Source of the DNA: Chitinasiproducens palmae | GTDB lineage: Bacteria; Pseudomonadota; Gammaproteobacteria; Burkholderiales; Burkholderiaceae | Assembly: GCF_900095735.1 (NCBI RefSeq) | Contig: NZ_FNLO01000005.1 | Location: 62,001-126,000 of the forward strand | DNA: 64,000 nucleotides | Direction of reading: 5' to 3' | Shown here: one piece after another, positions 1 to 8,079 of the stretch | How positions within the stretch are numbered: position 1 is the first letter of the stretch | Layout: each line of letters opens with the position of its first letter | The notes under the pieces: model-generated | Seen by the model: only the letters and a program-made list of their open reading frames with translations | The model's database searches: none | Told to the model about the DNA's origin: nothing | Made by a program: the position numbers and the translations under genes

Positions 1-328
1 CCGGGCCAAGCCGCAGCAGCGCGAAGGAATTGGACGCCGCCACGCGCAGCACACCGGCCATAGCCTGCGAGGCACGCGCGACATTGGCCTCGATCTCGTC
101 GAGCTGTTCGAGCAGCGCCCGGCAGCCGCCGAGATACTGATCGCCGGCTTCGGTCAGCGAGACCCGGCGCGTGGTGCGATTCAGCAGCCTGACGTTCAGG
201 TGCGACTCGAGCGCCGCGACGCTGCGCGTCACTACGGGCACCGATAGCCCAAGCTGTTCACCGGCACGGGTGAAATTGCCGGTCTCGGCCACGCGGGCGA
301 AGATCCGCATCGCCTGTATCAAGTCCAC
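1..328 (-). CDS. LysR-family transcriptional regulator, N-terminal part (cut by window edge)
   Basis: DNA-binding transcription factor of the LysR family; only about 109 N-terminal residues lie in the window and the reading frame is open at base 1. The visible part begins VDLIQAMRIFARVAETGNF and continues through the winged helix-turn-helix (QLGLSVPVVTRSVAALE, then LLNRTTRRVSLTEAG), the typical residues 1-65 of the family. The GTG at 328 is chosen because LysR proteins of this subgroup begin MDLLQAM and a GGTGG-like ribosome site precedes it. An in-frame ATG at 310 would remove the first six residues. Its effector domain and target are outside the window, and no divergent gene is evident next to it. 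Confidence 0.85.
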   Translation of the reverse strand, partial: MDLIQAMRIFARVAETGNFTRAGEQLGLSVPVVTRSVAALESHLNVRLLNRTTRRVSLTEAGDQYLGGCRALLEQLDEIEANVARASQAMAGVLRVAASNSFALLRLGP

Positions 329-832
329 CTTGCTTCCACCAGTCGTTTGCGAGACAGACAATCTAACAGTATCCGGCTGCGGCCGAAGGCGACCTCGTCT
401 GCTGTCCGGCGACTCGGGACACCGGGCCGTCGCGTCCCCCTGCCCTCAGTGCCCTGTCCGGCCAGGACACCCCGGCGGCGTAACGCGCGCCACCCAATGC
501 GCCGAGCGGCGCGGGGTCGGATCCGCTCTTGCCGATGACCCACGCCGCCAACGCACCGGAACAGAAATAGCGCTGGCAAGTGACGACGCGTCGGCGTCGC
601 GGCTCGAGGCCTCGTGCATTCGCTTCGCGCATTCGGGTTTGCGTCTGCTGGCCGACTGCTGGCCTAACTGCCGGCGTGCGAGTCATGCCTCATGCGTCGG
701 CGCGTCGGCGCGCCGGGGCGCCGGTCCTGATGGCGGAACGTGCTCAGACGATGCCATCAGCGACGCAGCCCCCTACCCCGCCGGTGCCCCAGTCGCGCAT
801 CGATACCGCATCAATGCTCCATCAATACCGCA
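329..832. other. Gene-free stretch
   Basis: No reading frame here has a convincing protein character; those that are open are Arg/Pro-rich as expected of random high-GC DNA. The one visible structure is at its right end (about 798-840), where a roughly 18-base unit containing ATACCGCATCAAT occurs twice in tandem just beyond the stop of the DUF4148 gene. Confidence 0.5.
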
Positions 833-1261
833 TCAATATGTATCCCGGGCGGTTTCGCCCTGCAGGCTGTAGGACATGCCGTTGGCCCGCTCGCCCTGCG
901 CAACCGGATTGACCACGGCGCGGCGCTGATACGCGCCCTGGCTCGGATAGGTGTTGTAGTCGTCGGCGGGTACCCAGCCAGCCGCTTCGGCTGCGACCAG
1001 TTCCGCACGCACTTCTGCGCGCGTCTTCGGGGCGTTGCCGGCCGTCTGCGCGACACCCTGTTGCGTGGACCTGGCCGCGGCTGCGGCTACCGCGCGCTGC
1101 GTGGCGACAGGATAGGTTGCATATTCGTTGCCGGGGAGACCGGCTGCCTCCGCGCGCGCCAGGTCCGCCTGGACATCGGCACGGCTGAGACCTTGTGCAA
1201 AACCGGGCACAGCATAGGCAGCGCCGACCAGAGTGAGCAAGGCAATCGAGCGCTTGTTCAT
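833..1261 (-). CDS. Exported DUF4148-domain protein
   Basis: Small exported protein of 142 residues, function unknown. It has a cleavable signal peptide (positively charged MNKRS start, hydrophobic stretch, cleavage near AVPGFA-Q at about residue 23). Two copies of the DUF4148 motif follow: LSRADVQADLARAEAAG at about 25-41 and KTRAEVRAELVAAEAAGW at about 79-96, each followed by a Tyr-Asn/Ala-Thr-Tyr-Pro segment. DUF4148 proteins are numerous in Burkholderiaceae and often differ in number between species. The ATG at 1261 follows a strong AGGAGG site. It is transcribed alone, with an AT-rich promoter region upstream. Location is probably periplasmic. Confidence 0.88.
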   Translation of the reverse strand: MNKRSIALLTLVGAAYAVPGFAQGLSRADVQADLARAEAAGLPGNEYATYPVATQRAVAAAAARSTQQGVAQTAGNAPKTRAEVRAELVAAEAAGWVPADDYNTYPSQGAYQRRAVVNPVAQGERANGMSYSLQGETARDTY

Positions 1262-1315
1262 TGAAACCTCCTGAGTGTTATCGGGACGACGGAAGATGCC
1301 GCGTCCGTGTAAACC

Positions 1316-1346
1316 ACTATAGAGGATGAACTATCAACAATTGAAA
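1316..1346 (-). promoter_or_regulatory. Probable promoter of the DUF4148 gene
   Basis: Read on the minus strand, a TATAGT hexamer (1321-1316) follows about 18 bases after TTCAAT, inside the only clearly AT-rich patch of the region (about 1310-1370). It lies some 55 bases upstream of the start codon. Inferred from sequence resemblance only. Confidence 0.4.
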
Positions 1347-1669
1347 CCGATTGCCTTAATTGATTATTGCCGCGTTTGAACAGAGTTGGCCGGCGCCATT
1401 CCATGGCTCTCTGCACCATATCTCATGCAAATGGCGCAAGCCCGTACGCCGCCTCACCGCTCGCTACAGTCCGGAATGACGCTCACCCCAAGCGACGCGA
1501 CCGACTGCCGCGCATCATGCAAGACGTCAGGCAGGCACTGCACAGCAGCCTGCACCGCGCCGAGCGCGCGCGGCAGCATCTCACAGGCGCCCTTCAGCCT
1601 CGCTCGCAGGGCGTGATCGCTGGCGATGTCACCGCTCTGGCAGCGTGGCGTCTGAGGCGCCTCAGGCCC
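1322..1669. other. Intergenic stretch
   Basis: Apart from the AT-rich promoter patch at its left edge, nothing with coding character was found between the DUF4148 gene promoter and the end of the next minus-strand gene. The long plus-strand frame crossing it is an Arg/His-rich shadow. Confidence 0.4.
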
Positions 1670-2107
1670 TCAGACGCCGCCGGACACCGCCGAACGCTCG
1701 CCAAAACGCGGGTCGATCGACGTCGCGACCACCCGGCCTTTCCGAACACCGCAATAAGTGCGAACCGTGCGCCATTCCCAACTGCCGCGCAGTCGCACCT
1801 TGCCGCGCATCGTAATGCGCTTGGTGATCGCGACAGGCCGGCCGGCACTGAAAATGTAGTCGTCGGTGCTGATTTGAGCACGCAGGATGCTGCGGTCCAT
1901 GTTCACCAGGCGATCGTACCGTTTGCTGCGTGCGGCGGCCTTGTTGAGCGCCACCGCGCATTCGGCCACATCCGGCTGCACCTTCAGCGTTTTCAGCAGG
2001 TAGTGGCGGTAAGCCTGGCTGTTTTGCTCGGCGGCCGTCGACGATGCCGCTGCGGCAAGCAGCAGCGGAACAAGGACAAGGGTGGCAACGACGTGTTTCG
2101 CAGTCAT
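1670..2107 (-). CDS. Exported hypothetical protein, possibly BspC-domain family
   Basis: Protein of 145 residues that I cannot name firmly. A signal peptide is clear (MTAKHVVATL, Leu/Ala-rich core, cleavage near SSTAA). The mature part is basic, has a Cys in the middle (VAECAVAL) and another near the end (RTYCGVRKG), which could form a disulfide, and ends with a Trp-Glu-Trp-Arg-x-Val segment. Burkholderiaceae small exported proteins annotated as BspC-domain share this length and the conserved Cys-Gly-x-x-x-Gly ending, so that is the best guess. The ATG at 2107 is preferred to an in-frame TTG four codons upstream because it directly begins the signal peptide. Single-gene unit. Confidence 0.6.
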   Translation of the reverse strand: MTAKHVVATLVLVPLLLAAAASSTAAEQNSQAYRHYLLKTLKVQPDVAECAVALNKAAARSKRYDRLVNMDRSILRAQISTDDYIFSAGRPVAITKRITMRGKVRLRGSWEWRTVRTYCGVRKGRVVATSIDPRFGERSAVSGGV

Positions 2108-2279
2108 CGGATACGGCAATTGGAAAGCGCCCGGGCGCCGGCAAGGGACTCGCCAGCAAGGGGGCAGTTAAACAACGTGCGGCTCATCGCATCCGCAACG
2201 CTGCGGGCACGGTGGGCACACTTGCTGCTCCAGTGTCGTGCGAGCGCCGGTCGCGGCGCCGCGACCTCGGAGACACACG

Positions 2280-2582
2280 ATGAAACGCACGTATTCCGCC
2301 AGCCGCTCGACGCTTACGCTGCTCGTCGCCGTCCTGGCGAGTCTCGGCAGCACCTTCGCCACGTCCGCGAACGCGCAGGACAGCAAGCAGAACAAGATGG
2401 CCGAGTGCAATCATGCCTCGGCTGGCAAGACCGGCGCCGATCGGCAAGCCTTCATGAGCGCCTGCCTGTCGAAGCCCACTTCGCCGCAGGCGCGGATGAA
2501 GGTCTGCAACCAGCGCGCAACCGGCAAGAAAGGCGACGACCGTCGCGAGTTCATGAGCGCGTGCCTGCGCAACGACGGCTGA
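2280..2582 (+). CDS. psiF: PsiF-repeat family exported protein
   Basis: Small periplasmic protein of 100 residues with an N-terminal signal peptide (MKRTYSASRSTLTLL..., cleavage near ANAQ) and two PsiF repeats. The first is KMAECNHASAGKTGADRQAF and the second KVCNQRATGKKGDDRREF, each ending MSACL, with paired cysteines. In E. coli the founding member is phosphate-starvation inducible; its molecular role is unknown. The ATG at 2280 follows a GGAGA ribosome site, and an upstream in-frame ATG at 2238 would only add a basic non-signal extension. No Pho box was seen immediately upstream, so phosphate control here is not supported by the sequence. Confidence 0.85.
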   Translation: MKRTYSASRSTLTLLVAVLASLGSTFATSANAQDSKQNKMAECNHASAGKTGADRQAFMSACLSKPTSPQARMKVCNQRATGKKGDDRREFMSACLRNDG

Positions 2583-2652
2583 CGTCAGCGAGGCGCCGGT
2601 GCGTCGCGCTCACCACGCGCCGGCGCAGGCTTGCCAAAGCCGGGACGCGAGG

Positions 2653-2886
2653 TCAGCGTCGGCACGCGACGTAAAGATCGCGGCCCGCGCTGTCGTCTCG
2701 CTGCAAGACGTCGTAGCCGGTGCTGCCGCATGCCACCTGGGCCTGACGGTCACAGTCCGCCCAACCGCCGCTGTTACAGCTCAGATGCGTGGTCGGACGT
2801 CCGTCCGACGTGAACAACGGCGGCGCCGAGCCACAGCCGGCCAATGCCAGCACAGGCAGCGCTGCCAGCAACAAGGTCTTCTTCAA
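2653..2886 (-). CDS. Small predicted lipoprotein
   Basis: A 77-residue protein with a lipoprotein signal: MKKTLLLAALPVLALAGC, where the Cys at residue 18 would be lipidated. The mature part is short and polar with three further cysteines (LSCNSGG, ADCDRQ, VACGS) and one near the end, suggesting disulfides. The start codon is TTG, preceded by GGAGAA at suitable spacing; no ATG lies in the frame upstream of the signal. No family assignment possible. It converges with psiF. Confidence 0.7.
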   Translation of the reverse strand: MKKTLLLAALPVLALAGCGSAPPLFTSDGRPTTHLSCNSGGWADCDRQAQVACGSTGYDVLQRDDSAGRDLYVACRR

Positions 2887-3105
2887 CGTCTGTTCTCCGT
2901 GTCACGGCGGTCCGCGACCGCCACGCGGGCTTCATCCTAATCGAGACCAGGCGTGACGGTCCAGCATCCTGGGCCGTGATGGCGCCGTGGGCACGCAGCG
3001 AAACCGCGCGTCGTGCCGGCCTTGCATCCGCGCAGCAGGGCGACAGCGGAATGCCAGCGCAATCATGCGGCGCAATCGGGCGTCGCAATCAGGCGTCGCG
3101 AGCCG

Positions 3106-4284
3106 CTACCGGCGCGGCCGCGCTTGCTGGGTCGCCGTACCCTGCGCGCGCCCTTTCCACTGCCCGCCGCGGCCGAGCCAATGCCGCCGCGCCGAATCCA
3201 GTGTCGCGCCCAGATAGAACAGCGCCACGCCCGGTAACAGCCAGGCCAGCAGACCGGCTTGCCCGTAGTAGCGCAGCGTCGGCCGATAGGCACACACCAT
3301 CAGGATCCACGCGAGCGCCGCCGGCCACGTCCATATCGCGCCCGACAGCGCGCCGGTCACCGTCAATACCGGCGGCACCAGATAGGTGAGCGTCATGGCC
3401 AGCACCGTCCCGGCCAACGCCCACCGGGAATAATGCAGCTGTGTGTACGCAGTGCGGGCGATCATGTCCCAGATCGGTCGCCATCCGTCGTATGGGCGCA
3501 ACGAAACCGCGGCACGGCTAAGGTCCAGCCGGATCGGGCCGTGCCGCTTGAGCGCCGCGGCCAATGCGCAGTCGTCGATCAACGCATCATGGATCGCACG
3601 CATCTGCCCGATACGATCGAGCGCCGCGCGGCGCACCAGCAGGCAGCCACCGGCCGCTCCGGCAGTCCGTTTGCGTGCGTCGGCCACCCATTGGAACGGG
3701 TAGAGCTTCGCGAAGAAAAACACGAAGGCGGGGATCAGCAGCCGTTCCGCCGGCGATGCGGTGCGCAGGCGGACCATCTCCGAAACCAGGTCGCGCCCTT
3801 CGGCGCGGGCAAGCGCAACCAGTCCTGCCAGGGCTGCCGGCGGATGACCGATATCCGCATCGGTCAGCCACACGTACTCGGCGTCTGGCAGGAGCGCGGC
3901 GACGGCCTCGACACCCTGCTGCTGCGCCCAGACCTTGCCGCTCCAGCCGGGCGGCAGCGGTTGCGCGGAGACGATGTGCAACCGATCCTCACGTCCGCAC
4001 GCTGCCGCGGCGGCGCGCGCGAGCGCCGCCGTGCCGTCATCGCTGTGGTCATCGACCAGGATCACCCGAAATTCGCCCGAATACGCTTGAGTCAGAAGCG
4101 AGGTCACCGCCTCGGCCACCACTTCGGCTTCATTGCGCGCCGGCACCACCGCCACCACGGCTGGCCAGTCGGTCGGCGGCGCCGCGGCCGCCGGCAATCG
4201 GACGCGCCAGAAGCCGCCGCGCAGGCAGAGCAGGCCGAGCCAGATCGACAGGGACAGCAGGGAAACGACGAAAGGCCAGGACAT
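3106..4284 (-). CDS. hpnB: HpnB-type glycosyltransferase (hopanoid-associated)
   Basis: Family 2 glycosyltransferase of 392 residues anchored in the inner membrane. An N-terminal membrane segment (LLSLSIWLGLLCL) is followed by the GT2 fold: VVPARNEAEVV, then ILVDDHSDDGT (nucleotide-binding Asp), then WLTDADIGH (metal-binding DxD equivalent). Two or three further membrane segments occur near the C-terminus. Overall architecture and the GGFWR segment after the first helix match HpnB proteins found with hopanoid-biosynthesis genes; no other hpn gene is in this window. The ATG at 4284 begins directly at the membrane segment; an in-frame ATG at 4314 would add ten residues. Substrate is inferred only from the family. 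Confidence 0.82.
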   Translation of the reverse strand: MSWPFVVSLLSLSIWLGLLCLRGGFWRVRLPAAAAPPTDWPAVVAVVPARNEAEVVAEAVTSLLTQAYSGEFRVILVDDHSDDGTAALARAAAAACGREDRLHIVSAQPLPPGWSGKVWAQQQGVEAVAALLPDAEYVWLTDADIGHPPAALAGLVALARAEGRDLVSEMVRLRTASPAERLLIPAFVFFFAKLYPFQWVADARKRTAGAAGGCLLVRRAALDRIGQMRAIHDALIDDCALAAALKRHGPIRLDLSRAAVSLRPYDGWRPIWDMIARTAYTQLHYSRWALAGTVLAMTLTYLVPPVLTVTGALSGAIWTWPAALAWILMVCAYRPTLRYYGQAGLLAWLLPGVALFYLGATLDSARRHWLGRGGQWKGRAQGTATQQARPRR

Positions 4285-4574
4285 GGTGGGGGCGAGCGAC
4301 GGAACCGTCCGCATGCTCGCACAGATGACCGATTCGCGCAGTGCCGGACGGCTTGCGACGCAGTGCGCACCGAGGTCGACGGCAGTTGGGTATCGACGGT
4401 CGGTGGCGCGACGGTCGGTGGCGCGGCGGTCAGTGGCGCAGGGGCCGGTGAGCAGGAGCGCCGTGCGTCGCGATCTGGATGGATGCACGATGCATGGGCA
4501 TCTCTGCCGCGGACGGATACCGCGCACCCGCCCTTGCGCCTCGCATGGCGCCCGCTGCCCGCTATCGGCAAATG
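4285..4574. other. Intergenic stretch upstream of hpnB
   Basis: No gene is supported. It contains a 15-bp tandem repeat (listed separately) and otherwise unstructured high-GC sequence between hpnB and the terminator of the next minus-strand gene. Confidence 0.4.
4395..4439. repeat. 15-bp tandem repeat, three copies
   Basis: Unit GACGGTCGGTGGCGC occurs twice exactly and a third time with two changes (GGCGGTCAGTGGCGC). It lies about 110 bases upstream of the hpnB start. Confidence 0.85.
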
Positions 4575-4614
4575 CAAAACGGGCGCGCCAGCGGAAGTCC
4601 GCCAGCGCGCCCGT
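4573..4614 (-). terminator. Rho-independent terminator of the Gly-rich lipoprotein gene
   Basis: On the minus strand a ten-base stem (ACGGGCGCGC paired with GCGCGCCCGT, with an inner GCGG/CCGC helix) is followed by TTTTGCATTT. It sits 28 bases beyond the stop codon at 4642. Confidence 0.75.
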
Positions 4615-4641
4615 CATATGGCGCACCCTGTCAGTGCCGGC

Positions 4642-4818
4642 TTACCAGCGGCCGGGGCCGCCACCGCCGGGGCCGCCACCAGGACCACCACCGCCGCCGC
4701 CAGGGCCGCCGCCGTGATAGCCACCACCGCCGCCACCGCCCGGGGGCGGTCCCCACCACCAGCAGCCACCAAGACCCGCCGTGGCGGCGACCATCGCCAA
4801 TACGATCAGCTTCTTCAT
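4642..4818 (-). CDS. Glycine-rich small lipoprotein
   Basis: A 58-residue predicted lipoprotein. MKKLIVLAMVAATAGLGGC forms a signal peptide with a lipobox (LGGC), then WWWGPPP and a low-complexity Gly/Pro tail with two short His/Tyr or Arg/Trp interruptions. The ATG at 4818 is preferred over one four codons upstream because a GGAGGA site lies just before it. No function can be assigned; the tail could be flexible or surface-associated. A terminator follows directly. Confidence 0.7.
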   Translation of the reverse strand: MKKLIVLAMVAATAGLGGCWWWGPPPGGGGGGGYHGGGPGGGGGGPGGGPGGGGPGRW

Positions 4819-4945
4819 AACGTCCTCCAACTAACGAATGTCCAACCGACGCGGCCCGTCAAGGCCGCAGGCCGGCCCGCTCATGCAGGCGCGGCACGCA
4901 TACAGCACGGGTGCGACGGACGCACCGCCGGTACCCGGCTGCTGT

Positions 4946-5155
4946 TTACCGGCCCATCGGCGGCGGCGGCGGCGCGTAATGCACCGGGCGCGGCGCCATA
5001 CGGTGGCGCGGCACCCAGCAGTGGCGCTCGGCGTGACCATGGACATGCACGATCCGGCACTGGCGACGCGGTGCCGCCTCGGCGGCAACCGGCGCCAGGG
5101 CGCCAGCAAGGGTCGTGGCCGAAGCTGCGAGCAGGATGAATTTCTTGAGTGACAT
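4946..5155 (-). CDS. Small exported His/Pro-rich protein
   Basis: A 69-residue protein with a signal peptide (MSLKKFILLAASATTLAGAL, cleavage near AEAA) and a mature part rich in His, Arg and Pro: RIVHVHGHAERHCWVPRH, then a PPPPP run. Two Cys residues flank the His cluster. The start has an AAGGAG ribosome site seven bases upstream. Similar short exported proteins occur in Burkholderiaceae without assigned function; metal binding through the His/Cys cluster is a guess from composition. Confidence 0.7.
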   Translation of the reverse strand: MSLKKFILLAASATTLAGALAPVAAEAAPRRQCRIVHVHGHAERHCWVPRHRMAPRPVHYAPPPPPMGR

Positions 5156-5868
5156 GGTGTTCTCCTTCTTGTCCCGTTGTGAGATGAAGCGTAGCAAGCG
5201 CCTTGGTAAGACGACGTTTCGAAGATGTAACAAGATCGCCGTTTTGATTGCACAGGCAAGTGCCGTACCGGGCTTTGGCGAACCGCGGCATTGCCCGGAA
5301 ACGGCAACCGGTCGAGACGGAGCGTCGAAGGCGGGAACAACTCGCGCGGCAGCACGGAGCGGGCGCCAGAAGCGTCCCGCGGCGACCCGCGGCGACCCCG
5401 CGACAAATTCGTCGCAGGCTGCCTCCGCCCCGCCGCGCAGAAGATTCACGGCTGTCTTGCGACCGCTCCGGCCCGAAATCCGCACTGATTGGCGGTTGGC
5501 AACGGCGGGTGCCGCGCGTGCCGCGGGAAGGGCTGCCCGCGCATGCCGCGGCGAGCCCGGCCGGGCATGGTGGAAAGCAGACATGCGCCCCGGCACCAAG
5601 GGCCACGCCGGCCAAGGGGGCGACGCTGACGGCGTCAGTGCCATGTTCGCCGGCACGACATGCGCGACGGTGTTCGATCTCCGCGTGTGCGCAAGTCGGT
5701 GGGATCGGCGCGACTCGGTCAGTCGATGGCCGGCGGGCGCGCCGCGACATAGATGGCGGCGGTGCGAACTGCGACTCGTTGGCCACCGTACCCGTCGCCT
5801 GTCGGACCAAGCAGCGCAGGTGTCAGGTGGCAGGTGGCAGGTAGCGGGGTGCCGGCAACAGCCGCTTT
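5156..5868. other. Gene-free stretch of about 710 bases
   Basis: Several long open frames cross this region on both strands but all are Arg/Ala/Pro-rich without any recognisable motif, as expected in GC-rich non-coding DNA. A short triple direct repeat (GGTGGCAGGTGGCAGGTAGC) lies at about 5825-5845 close to the carbonic anhydrase stop. Nothing else was seen. Confidence 0.5.
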
Positions 5869-6603
5869 TCAGCCGAGCAGTTCGACCCGTCCGTCGTCCA
5901 GATGGTAGTACGCACCGACCACCCTCACCTTGCCCTCGGCCACCGGATCGCTTAGCACGTCGTCGGTCTCGCGCAGCCGTCGCGCCACCCGCCGCACATT
6001 CTCCTTCACGGCGTTGGCGACCAGGTCGCCGGGCATGCGTTGGGCGGCCAGCACGGCCGGAATGATCGGCGCCACCATCTCGCCGATGGCGCCGGGAAAA
6101 TGAGCATCCTCTGTCACCACCTTCACCGCCGCCTGCACCGCGCCGCAGCGCTCGTGGCCCAGCACCATCACCAGCGGGCAACCCAATTCAGCCACGCCGT
6201 ATTCGACGGAGCCAAGACCGCTGCGGTCGAGCGTGTTACCGGCCACCCGGACGATGAACAGATCGCCGAGGCCGCGGCCGAACAGCAGTTCCGGCGGCAC
6301 ACGGCTGTCCGAGCAGCCGATCAGGACCGCGAACGGCGCCTGGCCCTGCGCAAGCGCCAGTCGGCGCGCCCGGTCGATCAACGGCGTGCCGCGATTGCCC
6401 TCGACGAAATTGGCGTTGCCCTCCATCAACGCCGCTAGCGCATGGTCCGCGTCGAGGGTTGTATGCGGACCGCCGGCGGCACGTGCCCGCGGCGCAACGC
6501 CAAAGCCGGCGAACATCGCCGTGCAACCGCAGGCCGCGAGGAACCGGCGCCGCGGCGCGACCGCGCCGGCATCGACATTTCGTTTAGCGACTTCGCTGAC
6601 CAT
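5869..6603 (-). CDS. Beta-class carbonic anhydrase with Tat-like signal peptide
   Basis: Zinc enzyme interconverting CO2 and bicarbonate, 244 residues. Zinc ligands and catalytic residues are visible: CSDSR (Cys and Asp/Arg pair) and GHERCG (His and second Cys). An N-terminal extension carries RRRFLAACGC followed by a hydrophobic stretch and ARA, a probable twin-arginine signal, so the enzyme probably acts in the periplasm, unlike most bacterial beta enzymes. A Cys right after Leu-Ala-Ala raises a lipoprotein alternative. The start ATG at 6603 includes the whole signal. Single-gene unit, divergent from the PAP2 gene. Confidence 0.9.
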   Translation of the reverse strand: MVSEVAKRNVDAGAVAPRRRFLAACGCTAMFAGFGVAPRARAAGGPHTTLDADHALAALMEGNANFVEGNRGTPLIDRARRLALAQGQAPFAVLIGCSDSRVPPELLFGRGLGDLFIVRVAGNTLDRSGLGSVEYGVAELGCPLVMVLGHERCGAVQAAVKVVTEDAHFPGAIGEMVAPIIPAVLAAQRMPGDLVANAVKENVRRVARRLRETDDVLSDPVAEGKVRVVGAYYHLDDGRVELLG

Positions 6604-6815
6604 GCCGCACTCCGTGCATCAAATTTTGTTGTCGTGGCAGCCTCCACGCCGTTACCGAAAGCGCGGCCGCGCCCAAGCATACCCGCGTTATGTGACATTT
6701 CGACCATCTTCGTCCGATCGCTTCGGGTTTGCTCTAGAATCATTTGCTTGCTGCCGCTTCGGGCCCCGATGCCGCCCGGCAAATCATTTCGTGCTCCGTG
6801 TCGTTGCCCGCTGCG

Positions 6816-7397
6816 ATGGACCTGAATCAACACCTGTTTCTGCTGATCAATTCGTGTCACGTCAATGGATTCACCGTTGGCCTTGCACGCTTTTTCGCCG
6901 AAGTACCGATCTATCTGTCCGCAGCGCTGCTGGTGGGTAACTGGTTGCTTGCCCGGCCGCAGGAACGCGGGCCTGCGCTGGCGATTCCGTGCGCGGCGGT
7001 CATCCTGATCGTGATGCACACCCTGATACGCCATCACTGGTATCACCCGCGCCCGTTCGCGATCGGCATGGGCTGCGCGTTCCTGACCCACGACCCGAAC
7101 AGCTCGTTCCCAAGCAATCACCTCGGCATCATCTTCGCGTGTGCAACGGCTGCCGTGCTCCTGCCGCGGTTCCGCCAGGTGGCCATTGCGGTGTTCGTGT
7201 TGTGTCTCCCGATTGCCTGGTCGCGCATCTTCGCTGGCGTGCATTGGCCGTACGATATGTTCGGCGCCATCGTCACCGGGGGGATTTCGGGACTGCTCGG
7301 CCACGCGGTGGTACGTGCCGTCATCGCGCGTCGCCAGCAGGCGCCACGACAGGCAGCGCGCGTCGCCGCCCGGGTTCGCCAGCGCGGTCCGCACTGA
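6816..7397 (+). CDS. PAP2-family membrane phosphatase (undecaprenyl-diphosphatase type)
   Basis: Integral membrane phosphatase of 193 residues with five or six hydrophobic helices. The three PAP2 signature motifs are present in order: a RHHWYHPRPF region (motif 1), PSNH (motif 2, catalytic His) and SRIFAGVHWPYD (motif 3). The size, the short N-terminus beginning MDLNQHLFLLIN and the motif form match BcrC/YbjG-like undecaprenyl pyrophosphate phosphatases, which recycle the peptidoglycan lipid carrier; substrate is inferred from the family. ATG 6816 is chosen since it begins the first helix-proximal segment; upstream sequence is not signal-like. Confidence 0.8.
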   Translation: MDLNQHLFLLINSCHVNGFTVGLARFFAEVPIYLSAALLVGNWLLARPQERGPALAIPCAAVILIVMHTLIRHHWYHPRPFAIGMGCAFLTHDPNSSFPSNHLGIIFACATAAVLLPRFRQVAIAVFVLCLPIAWSRIFAGVHWPYDMFGAIVTGGISGLLGHAVVRAVIARRQQAPRQAARVAARVRQRGPH

Positions 7398-7426
7398 CGC
7401 AATCCGTATAAGGCGGTCCGTGCGGC

Positions 7427-8062
7427 TCAGTCCGCTGCGGCCTGCCGAAAGGGGCGGCTTAGATAGCGCGAGCCCGCTACCCCGAAACGCCAGCGGACGT
7501 CGACCGCCTTCGACAAGCCGATCCGCGGACCGCTGACCACCGTCGGGCGGCAGCCATCGTCGAGCAACTCGAACGGTGGCGCGTCGACCGGCAGGCCATC
7601 GTGCTCACGCGTGACGCCCAGGGCCTGCGCCACTCGCCCCGGACCGGCGCACAGCAGCAACGGGCTGTCGAGCCCCCGCCGCGTCCGCATCCGGTCGATT
7701 CCGTCGGTCGGCTCCAACGCACGAATCAAGACCCCAGCGCCCTGTCCGGCCGGACGGCAGACGATGTTCAGGCACCAGTGGATGCCGTAAGAGCGATACA
7801 CGTAGACGTGCCCGGACGGCCCAAACATCGACGCATTGCGCGGCGTCTGACCGCCGAAACAGTGCGACGCCGGATCGTCGCCGTCGTACGCTTCCGTCTC
7901 GACAATGCGGCCGCCGACGCCATCGACCCGCAGGATCAGACCGAGCAGCGCCTGTGCCGCCTCGACCGGCGCGCCATCCAGGTCGAGCCGCGCAGGCAAT
8001 CCGGCCTCCGCTACCGGTGTCGACCGTGCCATCGCGTGCTCCGGCTTGATGTTCTCGCGCAT
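7427..8062 (-). CDS. 3-methyladenine DNA glycosylase (MPG/AAG family)
   Basis: Base-excision repair glycosylase of 211 residues removing alkylated purines. Family motifs are visible: ALLG..L near the start, GRIVETEAYDGDDPASH with the catalytic Glu, RNASMFGPSGHVYVYRSYGIHWCLN carrying the intercalating Tyr region, and CAGPGRVAQALGV near the C-terminus. The ATG at 8062 is used because AAAGGAA precedes it; an in-frame TTG at 8083 would overlap the preceding rhuM gene. It follows rhuM on the same strand by 17 bases, so read-through from rhuM is possible, although composition suggests different origins. Confidence 0.88.
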   Translation of the reverse strand: MRENIKPEHAMARSTPVAEAGLPARLDLDGAPVEAAQALLGLILRVDGVGGRIVETEAYDGDDPASHCFGGQTPRNASMFGPSGHVYVYRSYGIHWCLNIVCRPAGQGAGVLIRALEPTDGIDRMRTRRGLDSPLLLCAGPGRVAQALGVTREHDGLPVDAPPFELLDDGCRPTVVSGPRIGLSKAVDVRWRFGVAGSRYLSRPFRQAAAD

Positions 8063-8079
8063 CGTCGCGGTTCCTTTCC

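Noticed and set aside
171-872. 233-residue plus-strand frame antisense to the partial LysR gene and beyond
   Set aside because: Composition is that of random high-GC sequence and it conflicts with a clear LysR N-terminus.
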